A stretch of DNA of 64,000 nucleotides. It comes from Desulfarculales bacterium UBA702. GTDB lineage: Bacteria; Desulfobacterota; Syntrophobacteria; Syntrophobacterales; Syntrophobacteraceae. This document shows, piece by piece, positions 36,045 to 44,402 of this stretch. Under the pieces are notes generated by a model that searched no databases, was not told the DNA's origin, and worked only from the letters and a program-made list of their open reading frames with translations. Both the position numbers and the translations under genes were made by a program. Each line of letters begins with the position of its first letter. Position 1 is the stretch's first letter. The DNA is taken from NCBI GenBank assembly GCA_002298165.1, contig DBMI01000028.1, positions 134,056 to 198,055 on the forward strand, in the 5' to 3' direction.

Positions 36045-36674
36045 ATGAGAGCCAAGATTCCGGGGCTAATTCTCACAGCGGCGTTTACGCTGCTGATGCT
36101 GATGGAAATTCCGGCGCTTGCGGCCACGGGATGCGACCTGAACTTTCCGGACCGCGACGTACCCCGTCTTTTTCCCGAGTCCACCAGCTACAAATCAAAG
36201 TACCTGGGTCTCGAGGAGAACGCGATGAAGGTAGTATTGTCGCGTCTTGGCGAGAATTTCCGCGTTTTGTACGAGCCGCTCTACGTCCCCTATACGGTCT
36301 ACGAGATTTACACAGGCGAAAAGAATGCCGGTTACATTCATGGCGTTAACCACAAAGGGCAGTACGGCGGTATCCAGGTCTTCATTGCGCAGGACCTCGA
36401 GGGCAGGATCAAGTCGTTCTACATCCAGAAGATGACCAGCCCTTCCGCCGGTAAATTCCGCAGCGCCGAGTTTGGCAAGCTGTTCGTAGGTTTGTCCCTC
36501 GAGGACTTTGATGTCTTCGACCCCGTTAGCGGCAAGGGATCGGGAAGGCTGGCCCAGATCGTCAATCCCGCTCCTGATTCCGAGACGGATTTCTACAGCG
36601 TGCTGCGCGCCCTGAAGAAGAACCTCATTATCATGGATGTGCTTGTCTTTTCGCCGAAACGGAATGCTCAATGA
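36045..36674 (+). CDS. Secreted FMN-binding-domain-like protein
   Basis: The 209-residue protein has a signal peptide (about 1-27) and then an FMN_bind-like fold: YTVYEIYTGEKNAGYIHGV, KGQYGGIQVFIAQDLEGRI and an LVGLSLEDF-like section. The Ser/Thr that carries covalent FMN in NqrC/RnfG is not evident, so flavin binding is uncertain. ATG 36045 follows GGAGGGCGGGA; the in-frame GTG 36018 is less likely. It overlaps by 4 bp the truncated ABC ATPase gene, which suggests that an intact secreted-protein plus exporter cluster once stood here. Confidence 0.65.
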   Translation: MRAKIPGLILTAAFTLLMLMEIPALAATGCDLNFPDRDVPRLFPESTSYKSKYLGLEENAMKVVLSRLGENFRVLYEPLYVPYTVYEIYTGEKNAGYIHGVNHKGQYGGIQVFIAQDLEGRIKSFYIQKMTSPSAGKFRSAEFGKLFVGLSLEDFDVFDPVSGKGSGRLAQIVNPAPDSETDFYSVLRALKKNLIIMDVLVFSPKRNAQ

Positions 36675-37102
36675 TCAGCAGAACGCTCCCTCTCACTTTT
36701 TTTCGCAAGTCAGCGGCCGCCGGAAAGGCGGAAAGGCTGTTAACGGTGCTGGGCATGGAGCACCGCATGCGCCATCAGCCGGAGCAGATTTCGGGAGGGG
36801 AGATGCAGCGGGTTGCAATCGCACGGGCGCTCATCAACCAACCGGAGATACTGCTGGCCGACGAACCGACAGGAAATCTCGACACGAAAAGGACCGAGGA
36901 GATCGGCGGGGTAATGAGGGACCTAAACAGGAGTTTAGCGCTTACAATCGTGCTGGTGACACACAACCCTTACCTTGCCGGGCTCGGGGGGAGGTGCATC
37001 GAGATGAGCGACGGCCGTATCCGAACGGAAAATGGGATCAGTATTGAATCCACTCGCTCTTTGGCACGAGCGGTGAATTCGGATTATTCGACAACTGCAT
37101 GA
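36671..37102 (+). pseudogene. Truncated LolD/MacB-type ABC ATPase lacking Walker A
   Basis: The 143-codon frame contains the second half of a lipoprotein-exporter or MacB-type ATPase: signature ISGGEMQRVAIARAL, Walker B ILLADEPTGNLD and the switch LVTHNP. The first 90 or so residues with the P-loop are missing; only an unrelated lead of about 15 codons remains. It cannot hydrolyse ATP alone, and no permease gene follows. Its 3' end overlaps the end of the convergent cytochrome gene by 65 bp. A deletion joining the FMN-binding gene to the remaining part is the simplest explanation. Confidence 0.8.
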
Positions 37103-38771
37103 TGTAGCAGCCTTCGGACAAGTAGCGCTTGCCGGGAAGGAATGTGAGTTGTTCGTAGTCCGTGATGTACTGATCTTCACCCTGATCGATTGAATCCAGC
37201 AGGTAGTCGCGGTAAAAATTGCGCTCCATCATGGAAAATACGCTCGTCATCGTCTCAATCATAGTGTTCGTCCTCGAAGCGATTCGTCGATCGTTTTTAC
37301 GGAATTCCTTGTTCACAATCTGAGGGGGCCCCCCCATGGGCGGGGATACCGCTTTTTGAACAGGCTCGCGCCACGGCCAAGTGACAAGGGTGAATTCGCG
37401 GGCCTTTGACGGCAGGTCCCAGAGACGGCCTCCCAGCAAGGATGACGACATAAGGACGGCGGCGGGCTTATCGGGGGCGGCGGCAAGGGCGTCCAGCGCG
37501 CCGTATGACTCCGGTCCCGTCCACAACAGCAGGTCGCAATTCTTTCCCCTTTGGACCAGCCCCGCGAGGATTTCTCCGTCAAGGGGCGTTTGGCCTTTCA
37601 GGGTGATGGTCTCGACCGGTTTTTTCGCCATGCCGCTCCAGGTTTCTTCAAACCCCCGTGCAAGGGCTTTGGCTTCAGGCCCGGGTCCCACGATTTGGAC
37701 GATATCCCTTGGATTTCCCGATTCCGGCATGCTCTTCAGGTAACGGGCGGCCGCCTCGCCTTCCTGGTTGTAGCCCTTCGAGAAATAGACCGTGTAATAA
37801 TCGGTGGAAGACACGACAGGCAGTTCCGTGATAGGCAGGATGCATGGAACCTGCCGGCTTTCGCAGAATTGATGGATCGGTTCCCAGGAACTGTAGGAAA
37901 GGCCTCCCAGGATGGCGAATACGGGGTCTTTGCCGTAATACTCCTGCAACTGGTCCTTCCAGGTGTCGGGCGGGCCTTTGAGGGTCCAATGGGCCAGGCT
38001 CCACGTACGGAAACTGAGAGCCATGACCTGCATTTTAAGCATCCTGCCCATTTTCCCCTGCTTGCCGCCCAGGCTGTTATGATCCTGGATGCTTCGCTCC
38101 AAAACCTCCAGAAACGCTTCGCGGTCTTCCGGGGAAACATCATCCGTGATGACCGTGGCAAATGCCATTGTCTTATCCGTCACACCAGGTGAAAAGCTGG
38201 AAGAGAGGTTTTTAAGATAATTGGCAAGAATTTTCAGATCCCCGTCGCTCAACCTGTATCTGGGCATGACGGGGTTCAGATGCCGGCCATTGGGGTTAAT
38301 GCCTTCACGAATCGCAACCCCCAGCGTTGCCTCTGTATAGGCGTCGCGCAGCGGGGGAGTCTGGTGTCGCAGCGGGACCATTTCCGCCCGTTCGGAGGTA
38401 AGCAGGTCCGGGAAATGGAGGTATTGAGGCTGGAACAATTTTGCGCCGTTGATGGACAGCGCACGGCTCCCTGTCTCCTTGGACCCCAAGCCGCTTTTCA
38501 TATGGCAACTGATACAGGCGAAGGTCGTCCCCGGCGCCTGATTGTCGCCGGGAATTGCCGCCTTCATAGGCTCGCCTGAGGGGAGGACGGCCTTCCGGTA
38601 CATCTTTTCTCCCAGCGACAGCGCCTGTTCCTCGGTCATTTCGAACCGGTGCTCCTCGCCTCCGCAATTGCTGCAAAACCACGGGGCACTGGTGCCCAGG
38701 ACAATGATGCAGGCCAAAGCGAGGACCATTCGGCGCAGATCAAAGCGCCGCTCATTCACGATTTCTTTCAC
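37038..38771 (-). CDS. Cytochrome c fused to a periplasmic substrate-binding domain
   Basis: The 577-residue protein has an N-terminal signal or anchor (about 12-30) and then a class I cytochrome c domain (about 45-195). One haem site CISCH (Cys86, Cys89, His90) and a distal methionine in NPVMPRY are seen. An extra CSNC pair at 33-36 is not a haem motif. From about 205 to 520 follows a fold like branched-chain amino-acid binding proteins (Peripla_BP_6): VFAILGGLSYSSWEPI and the hinge region GNPRDIVQIVGPG. No permease is near. GTG 38771 has AAGGAG upstream. A redox-linked sensor or an electron carrier with a ligand-binding lobe is inferred. Confidence 0.8.
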   Translation of the reverse strand: MKEIVNERRFDLRRMVLALACIIVLGTSAPWFCSNCGGEEHRFEMTEEQALSLGEKMYRKAVLPSGEPMKAAIPGDNQAPGTTFACISCHMKSGLGSKETGSRALSINGAKLFQPQYLHFPDLLTSERAEMVPLRHQTPPLRDAYTEATLGVAIREGINPNGRHLNPVMPRYRLSDGDLKILANYLKNLSSSFSPGVTDKTMAFATVITDDVSPEDREAFLEVLERSIQDHNSLGGKQGKMGRMLKMQVMALSFRTWSLAHWTLKGPPDTWKDQLQEYYGKDPVFAILGGLSYSSWEPIHQFCESRQVPCILPITELPVVSSTDYYTVYFSKGYNQEGEAAARYLKSMPESGNPRDIVQIVGPGPEAKALARGFEETWSGMAKKPVETITLKGQTPLDGEILAGLVQRGKNCDLLLWTGPESYGALDALAAAPDKPAAVLMSSSLLGGRLWDLPSKAREFTLVTWPWREPVQKAVSPPMGGPPQIVNKEFRKNDRRIASRTNTMIETMTSVFSMMERNFYRDYLLDSIDQGEDQYITDYEQLTFLPGKRYLSEGCYIMQLSNNPNSPLVPKSEWIQY

Positions 38772-39357
38772 TGCTCGCTCCTTATCCCGACTTCGCCTTC
38801 ATCCAGTACTTCAGGTCCAAAGCCGCTCCCACGGCATGGCTGGTTATTACCGGTTTGAAAGCGAATTGGTATTAAACCTTACGGACCTAGTACACCGCCA
38901 CTGCCTTGCGGATTCACCCTATCGATTCCGATCACTTCGGAAATTTCCCATTGATGCTCCCGGGCAGCCCTTCTCCTTTGCCGATCGGCCGGTTGAAAAC
39001 GAGATATGAGCGGACCTGACCGCTTGCAATGCACTGGAACGGAAGAACGTTATGGTGCATGGCATAACCGAAACCATGATGCCAAGCATAAGATATACAA
39101 GACGATTCGGATACCCTTCAGGGCGCGGAGGACGCCATTTTTGGGTCCTCATCGCAATCATTGGCGCGGACAGGTCCCGGAAATGTCCCGGCCGCTATAA
39201 GGAATAGGACTCTTCTTTTTCGGAAATTGTAATGAAAAAAATCGCCAAGAGAAACTCGAAGGTAAGGCAAGGGCGGGCAAAGTCAAGAAAGACAGGAGGA
39301 TTGCGGGCGAGAATCCAGATCAGCGCTGAGTTCGATGGGAGTGGGACGGGGGCGGAT
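38772..39357. other. 590-bp gene-poor interval
   Basis: Short open frames on both strands (for example 38919-39161 minus and 39006-39200 plus) lack ribosome sites and protein-like composition. The stretch divides the cytochrome gene from the toxin-antitoxin pair and may be decayed sequence. Confidence 0.45.
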
Positions 39358-39385
39358 TTGACAAGAAGTTTGCCTGTGCTATAGT
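39358..39385 (+). promoter_or_regulatory. Strong sigma-70 promoter of the AbrB/PIN pair
   Basis: TTGACA (39358-39363) and TATAGT (39380-39385) are spaced by 16 bp, close to consensus. Just downstream AAAGTA occurs twice (around 39390-39405) in a purine-rich stretch, which could be the operator bound by the AbrB-type antitoxin for autoregulation (inference). Confidence 0.75.
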
Positions 39386-39468
39386 AGTAAAGTAGGAAAG
39401 TAAGAAAATTAAACACAATGAAAAAGACTAAAGTACGAGCCATGACACGAGCCCAGGAGACAGAGGAC

Positions 39469-39762
39469 ATGGAGCTTATCAAAATAAAGGGGAAGTTTCA
39501 GATCACCCTTCCGCAATCTCTCAGAAGCCAAATGGGCCTTGCAGTTGGGGATTACGTCAAAGCTGACGTTGAGGACGGTAAAATAGTTCTTGAGCGCATC
39601 GCAATGGTACCTGCTGATAGTGTCGGCCGGTCTGGGTCCAAGGAGAGACGACAAGCGTTAGCCTTGATCGAGGAGATCTGGTCCAAAACGAAGAATGAAG
39701 ACCCTGAAGAGGTGGAGAAACTGGTGCGCGAAGCCGTAAAAGCTGTCCGAAAACCCCAATGA
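39469..39762 (+). CDS. AbrB/SpoVT-type antitoxin
   Basis: The 97-residue protein has a swapped-hairpin AbrB DNA-binding domain at its start (MELIKIKGKFQITLPQSLRS, VGDYVKADVEDGKIVL). A helical C-terminal half follows (EEIWSKTKNEDPEEVEKLV) that would cover the toxin. ATG 39469 has AGGAG 9 bp upstream. Two upstream in-frame ATGs (39418, 39442) would add a 17-residue lead without family likeness. The stop overlaps the toxin start by 4 bp. Confidence 0.88.
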   Translation: MELIKIKGKFQITLPQSLRSQMGLAVGDYVKADVEDGKIVLERIAMVPADSVGRSGSKERRQALALIEEIWSKTKNEDPEEVEKLVREAVKAVRKPQ

Positions 39763-40277
39763 GAGTGGTGGTTGATACGAACGTCCTGATCAGCGGCTTG
39801 CTTTCAGGACAAGGGGCTCCGGCCACCATTCTTCGGCTGGCACTTCACGGTGAGATTGAGCTGATTTTTTCGCCCCAGACCGTCCAGGAGCACTGGCTGG
39901 TAGTTCATTATCCAAAGATTCTAAAGCGGCTGGAGAAGCTGGGGATTTCAATCGAGACCGCTGAACGGGCCCTTCGAAGTTTGGTTGAAATGTCGTCCCT
40001 GGTTCCAGGGAAAGACCACGTCGATGTCATTGCCGATAACCCTTCTGACAACGTCTTTCTCGCCTGCGCTGTGGAAGGCAAAGCAGACGTTTTAGTTTCC
40101 GGGGATAATCATCTCAAACAGCTCAAAAGCTATCAGAATATCCAGATAGTTGATCCAGCTCACTTCCTGGACCTTATTAAAAAGAGGATGAAGATATGGA
40201 GCTATATTTCTGATGCGTTTCCTATTGTCCCTCGTAAACGAAAAAAAAGGTTACGAGGAAACCTCATAACCAATTGA
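39759..40277 (+). CDS. PIN-domain toxin (ribonuclease)
   Basis: The 172-residue protein is a PIN-fold RNase of the VapC-like group: VVDTNVLISGLL at the start with the first catalytic Asp, glutamate in VQEHW, and a C-terminal acidic set ADNPSDNVFLACA ... SGDNHL. The core ends near residue 145. The last 30 residues are basic (PRKRKKRLRG) and are encoded partly by the terminator of the opposing tRNA-Thr gene, so they look like read-through rather than a functional domain. ATGA overlap with the antitoxin gene. Confidence 0.9.
   Translation: MRVVVDTNVLISGLLSGQGAPATILRLALHGEIELIFSPQTVQEHWLVVHYPKILKRLEKLGISIETAERALRSLVEMSSLVPGKDHVDVIADNPSDNVFLACAVEGKADVLVSGDNHLKQLKSYQNIQIVDPAHFLDLIKKRMKIWSYISDAFPIVPRKRKKRLRGNLITN
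40241..40271 (-). terminator. Rho-independent terminator of tRNA-Thr
   Basis: On the minus strand GGTTATGAGG and CCTCGTAACC pair (one mismatch) around a TTT loop and are followed by eight T. It sits 15 bp past the tRNA-Thr 3' end and lies inside the last codons of the convergent PIN toxin gene. Confidence 0.85.
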
Positions 40278-40285
40278 TTTTACAA

Positions 40286-40357
40286 AGCTGGCGAATGGAT
40301 TTGAACCATCAACCTGCTGATTACAAATCAGCTGCTCTGCCATTGAGCTACGCCAGC
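40286..40357 (-). tRNA. tRNA-Thr (anticodon TGT)
   Basis: The minus strand reads GCTGGCG ... CGCCAGC for the acceptor stem and CTGAT-TTTGTAA-ATCAG for the anticodon arm, with the loop reading TGT. The T arm around GGTTCAAATCC is normal. The length is 72 nt plus discriminator T, with CCA not encoded, unlike the tRNA-Gly of this window. Confidence 0.95.
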
Positions 40358-40481
40358 GGATTACTTGGGAATCCCTTGTAACACAGACTTTTACGGGATT
40401 CAATAGAGGCTTCAAGCGATTCTGATCCTGCCCTACTCTACTCAGTTTCCTCATAAATTCCAGCCATTATTTCTTGTGCGC

Positions 40482-41456
40482 TCAAAGCCGAAAACTCACC
40501 TTTCCTTCCTTCCCGTCATTATCGACGTAGATGTCACCGAACTGCACAATAGCGATTTTCATTGGTTCGACCGGAGTCAGCAATGTAATTGTTCTTCGCC
40601 GGAAGTCTATCCTCCTTACTCTGGCCAGCCCCAGACACGCATTTTGGATATCGGCGACTCCGCACAGAAGATTTTCTTCGAAACCGGGCGGAATGGTTCT
40701 GAACCTTGGGGCGTAGGGTAATTTTCCTGCGGTCACAGCAAGGATGCCCTCGGCCGATTTTTCGCAATATATAAATTGAGGATTGCGCACCGGCTCTCCA
40801 TTAAAAATAAGTGAGCGCTGGAAGATAAGCTTATCCAAGCTGAATCTGTGTTCCGGCGCATCTTTAAAATAGGAGGAGAAAGCCTTCTCTCTAGCAGCGC
40901 GTCTCTCATTAGGTGATTTTAATGCGGCTTTCCCTGATGCCGCTATTCTGAGGATGGAAAGATTTCTTAAACTTCTGAGAAGCACCTCCAGTTCATTCGA
41001 CCTTTGGATGGCTATAATCACGTCCGGTTTTACCGCCTCTATTTTCGCTTCTTTCAGCGGGCGGCCGATCCCGTGGACGAGGCCGGTGGTATTGATGATC
41101 TTGAAATCGGCCCGAGCGGACTCCGTCAACTCCGAAACTCCAACGACCATTGGAAGAAAATGCCTCACGGGGGTAACATTGCCTACAAAGTAGCAGCCAG
41201 TCATTTCTGCACCGCCTGGGTCTTCTCCCGGAATTCCCGAGGTGATGCAGGCGGGCGGTCCAATGTCTTTCTGTCCTACGTCGGCGTCGATGATGGCCGC
41301 GCTTTTCCCCATATTAATTAGAAAATCATAGAGGAAACTGCAAAAAGTGCTCTTGCCGGAATCCGTCCCGCCGAGAATAAACACTTTACGCGAATTCCGA
41401 AGGAGGATTTCACCCGCGGCCGCCTTCCACCCCAATGGAATATCAATCATGCTCAA
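40482..41456 (-). CDS. Clp1/Grc3-family polynucleotide 5'-hydroxyl kinase
   Basis: The 324-residue protein has a P-loop GGTDSGKST (29-37), the family motif IDADVGQKDIGPP, a lid-like region and a C-terminal beta domain with RRRTITLLTPV. These are marks of the Clp1/Grc3/Nol9 group, which phosphorylates 5'-OH ends of RNA or DNA. Eukaryotic and archaeal members act in tRNA splicing and rRNA processing; the role of bacterial members is poorly known. It is a single gene between tRNA-Thr and pfpI. Confidence 0.8.
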   Translation of the reverse strand: MSMIDIPLGWKAAAGEILLRNSRKVFILGGTDSGKSTFCSFLYDFLINMGKSAAIIDADVGQKDIGPPACITSGIPGEDPGGAEMTGCYFVGNVTPVRHFLPMVVGVSELTESARADFKIINTTGLVHGIGRPLKEAKIEAVKPDVIIAIQRSNELEVLLRSLRNLSILRIAASGKAALKSPNERRAAREKAFSSYFKDAPEHRFSLDKLIFQRSLIFNGEPVRNPQFIYCEKSAEGILAVTAGKLPYAPRFRTIPPGFEENLLCGVADIQNACLGLARVRRIDFRRRTITLLTPVEPMKIAIVQFGDIYVDNDGKEGKVSFRL

Positions 41457-41639
41457 TCGCTATGTACTCCGGCTTTTTAAATAGGGAAACACCGGGAAAA
41501 ATAACCCGGTCCGGCAAGCGGCCACGCCGGGTATAAATACCTATAGTCACATTTCCGCAAATCGCCGCCCTCCCGTTGCAAATTCTTTGACGATACAAAT
41601 CTTTAAAATAGTAATCTCTTGATTTGAAGGAGGATAATC

Positions 41640-42209
41640 ATGGCGAAAATAGCGGTTTTAATCGGCAAGGATTTCGAGGATTCCGAGTATGTGAAACCCG
41701 CCGAGGCTTTTAAAGAGGCCGGCCACGAGTTGGTTCATATAGGCCTGCAAAAGGGCGAGACTGTAAAGGGTAAAAAACAGGGCACGCCGGTTCAAATTGA
41801 TATGGATGTAAAGAATGCTAACGTCAACGATTTTGACGCGCTGTTCATTCCGGGTGGATATTCGCCTGACAATCTCCGTGCGCATGACGAGCCGGTTAGT
41901 TTCGTAAAGGAATTCGTCGAAAGCGGAAATCCTGTATTTGCGATCTGCCACGCTCCGCAGCTTCTGATTACTGCCCAGGTGCTTGGCGGGCGCAATGTCA
42001 CCGGATATAAATCCATAATCCAGGACATAAAGAACGCCGGCGCGAACTTCATCGATGCCGAGGTGGTCGAGGACGACAACCTTGTATCGAGCAGGAACCC
42101 CAATGATATCCCGGCCTTTATCGAGGCCTCGCTCAACAAGCTAAAGCCCGCGGTCGAAGTTGAAGCGGAAAGAAGGCACATGGAGCCTGGAGAGGAAAAA
42201 GCCGCTTAA
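41640..42209 (+). CDS. DJ-1/PfpI-family protein
   Basis: The 189-residue protein is of PfpI type (protease or glyoxalase/deglycase-like): AVLIGKDFEDSEYVKPAEAF at the start, the nucleophile elbow FAICHAPQLL with the reactive cysteine near 103, and the conserved glutamate in the first helix. Members protect against reactive carbonyls. AAGGAGG lies 8 bp before the ATG. The last 69 bp overlap the end of the convergent U32 gene; the final 20 residues (EAERRHMEPGEEKAA) are thus an unusual tail. Confidence 0.92.
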   Translation: MAKIAVLIGKDFEDSEYVKPAEAFKEAGHELVHIGLQKGETVKGKKQGTPVQIDMDVKNANVNDFDALFIPGGYSPDNLRAHDEPVSFVKEFVESGNPVFAICHAPQLLITAQVLGGRNVTGYKSIIQDIKNAGANFIDAEVVEDDNLVSSRNPNDIPAFIEASLNKLKPAVEVEAERRHMEPGEEKAA

Positions 42210-44207
42210 GGCCTTTTCAAGCGCCTGAGTCTGCTTGCCGGGACCCTCACTGACATCGATCAGAAAGCGCCGAAATCCCCTCGATCTCAACCGTGGAAGC
42301 TCATCAAAGATGCCGGTTGGCTTGTCGGCATATATATAGACGTTTCCCGCCCGTCTGATCAGCTGATAAGCATCTTTGCGGGGGGTAAAGAAAACCTTTT
42401 CCTCCGCAAGGTCCGGCACCAGTCTTGAAGTGAAAAGAGGCGGCCAGGAAAAAAGGGTGATTATTGACCTGGCCCCAAAGCTGCTCTGGGCCAAATCATC
42501 GAGTTCGCTCCGGGTAATTTCCAGCGAAAGGGCGCTCATAGAGCATCCCATTTCCTTTGCTTGCGCCAATGCCGCCTCATTTCGCAGGTTGAGCCCTGAC
42601 CCGGCGATGAGGCGCAGGCCTTCTAGATTAGGAAAAAAATCCAAATGCCCCCAGTTATTTAGCTCCCAGGTCCGAAATCCCTTGCTAACGAACCAGCCTA
42701 CCGCTGCCCTGTAATAGGATAGGTCCTTGGCCTCAGTCTGTATAGCGGGAAGGGAGATCCCTACTTTTCTCATTTGTGGTGTCGAAAAGCGTTGCTTTGC
42801 TATGCGCTCGAGGCTCCCCCTTGTGCCTGCGATCAAAACGAAATCCGCGGATGATTGCAGCCCGCGGACCAGATCGTCCGTAGACCCCACCTTCACCAGC
42901 AGGAGATCACGACCGCCCTGCCCTGATTCACTTTGAAAGAGTTCCCGAGCAACCTTGTCGCGGTGCGGGAATTTTGATTTGAACCGTACAGGATTTATAT
43001 TTGCTGTAATTTTCTTCCATGTAGCGGTCGGGGACTCTGACTTTGTCCCAACTTTAAAAAGCCTGCCGCCGGATGAAATAGTTGCAGGGCAAACCAGGAG
43101 CACTCGTGAACCTGATTCGGATCGGGAAATTTTGACTCCACCCTGATCGAAAAACTCACCGACGGTAAAGGCCCCCTCTTCTTTACCCGAGGATTCCGGG
43201 CGAAGACGGTCACCTTTTTCGAGTTCATGCCTCAGATCGACCAACGCTCTGCCGTCTTGAACGGACTTGACCGTACCGATCCAGATACCACTCGATCCGG
43301 ATCGATGAGGCCTTAGAATTTCGGAGGCCGCCCCTTCACCTTTTAGGTGCCCGAGGGTGAGTTGTCGTGAGGGCGCTCGCGAAAGCAGTTTACCGGCTTC
43401 AATCAAAGCTTCCTGTTCATCTTTGCCTGGTGCGGCATCCAGCAGCATCCTGTATGCCTTTACAACCGGTCCAATGTATGAGGCCGGCTTCATTCTGCCT
43501 TCGATTTTAAACCCGGCGATGCGCAACTTCTTTAGCGAAGGAAGCATCGGCAGAGCGCAAAGATCATTGCATGATAGAAAAAAACCTTCTTTCCTGCCCT
43601 GCCGGAACCGCAGCCTGCATGGTTGGACGCACTCACCCCTAAGTCCGCTCCTGCCGCCCCTGAAGCTGCTTGTAAGGCACATGCCCGACCATGAATAGCA
43701 TAGCGCCCCGTGAACGAATATCTCCAGTTCGGATTTCGTATTGGAGCAGACCAGCTCGATTTCCGAAAGGCTCAGCTCCCGGGCGAGAACGACACGGCTG
43801 GCGCCCATCCGCTCGAGCGTATTAACGCCGGCGCTGTTATGGACGGCCGCAAGAGTGCTTGCATGCAGCTTGAGGCCAGGGAAGTATTTCCGGACAAGGT
43901 AAAAAAGAGCGGCATCCTGGACTATGAGCGCATCAGGTTTGATTTGTGATAATGCGTTCAGCGTATCGAGAAGTTCGGCCAGCTCCGACCCGGCAATCTG
44001 GCTGTTCAGCGCGGTGTAAATTCGCACTGAGCGGCTCCGGGCAAACGAAATGAGCTTGGGGAGTTCATCCAGCGTGAAATTCGAAGCCGTAGCCCTGGCG
44101 TTGAATTTCTTCAGCCCCAGATAAATCGCGTCCGCACCGTTTTCCACGGCAGTGAAAAAGGATTCAACGTTGCCGGCAGGGGCTAGGAGTTCCGGTTTTT
44201 TTTCCAT
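42141..44207 (-). CDS. U32-family protein (RlhA/YegQ-like)
   Basis: The 688-residue protein begins KPELLAPAGNVESFFTAVENGADAIYLG, the hallmark of U32 proteins. It keeps the family signature ELEIFVHGALCYSWSGMCL with iron-sulphur cysteines and the cluster region RGECVQPCR. U32 proteins such as RlhA and TrhP act in RNA hydroxylation with prephenate-derived groups rather than as peptidases. The C-terminal half (DUF3656-like and a second, partial U32 barrel) fits the RlhA size class. The substrate (23S rRNA C2501 in E. coli) is inferred from length. Confidence 0.85.
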   Translation of the reverse strand: MEKKPELLAPAGNVESFFTAVENGADAIYLGLKKFNARATASNFTLDELPKLISFARSRSVRIYTALNSQIAGSELAELLDTLNALSQIKPDALIVQDAALFYLVRKYFPGLKLHASTLAAVHNSAGVNTLERMGASRVVLARELSLSEIELVCSNTKSELEIFVHGALCYSWSGMCLTSSFRGGRSGLRGECVQPCRLRFRQGRKEGFFLSCNDLCALPMLPSLKKLRIAGFKIEGRMKPASYIGPVVKAYRMLLDAAPGKDEQEALIEAGKLLSRAPSRQLTLGHLKGEGAASEILRPHRSGSSGIWIGTVKSVQDGRALVDLRHELEKGDRLRPESSGKEEGAFTVGEFFDQGGVKISRSESGSRVLLVCPATISSGGRLFKVGTKSESPTATWKKITANINPVRFKSKFPHRDKVARELFQSESGQGGRDLLLVKVGSTDDLVRGLQSSADFVLIAGTRGSLERIAKQRFSTPQMRKVGISLPAIQTEAKDLSYYRAAVGWFVSKGFRTWELNNWGHLDFFPNLEGLRLIAGSGLNLRNEAALAQAKEMGCSMSALSLEITRSELDDLAQSSFGARSIITLFSWPPLFTSRLVPDLAEEKVFFTPRKDAYQLIRRAGNVYIYADKPTGIFDELPRLRSRGFRRFLIDVSEGPGKQTQALEKALSGFFLSRLHVPSFRFNFDRGL

Positions 44208-44311
44208 CTGGCCTCTTAGGGATAGTGCTGTGAAATCAAGATCCTATTATATCAATAATTTGGCGGGGCTTCATCCGACTACATTTTACGGGGCATCATT
44301 ATGGATCGGAA

Positions 44312-44332
44312 GTGCCGGGGCAACCCCGGCAC
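44312..44332 (-). terminator. 9-bp GC-rich hairpin after purB
   Basis: GTGCCGGGG and CCCCGGCAC form a perfect stem around a 3-nt loop, 70 bp beyond the purB stop. On the minus strand no T run follows, so termination is uncertain. Confidence 0.4.
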
Positions 44333-44402
44333 CTTTGGCTGTTATTTTTCTTTCGGTTGCTGCTTATTGTGTTGCGCTCCGATCAACCCAACCCGCACTT
44401 TG

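Noticed and set aside
38919..39161. 80-codon minus-strand frame with a hydrophobic stretch
   Set aside because: No ribosome site, basic and Ser/Pro-rich remainder, and no family resemblance; treated as non-coding.
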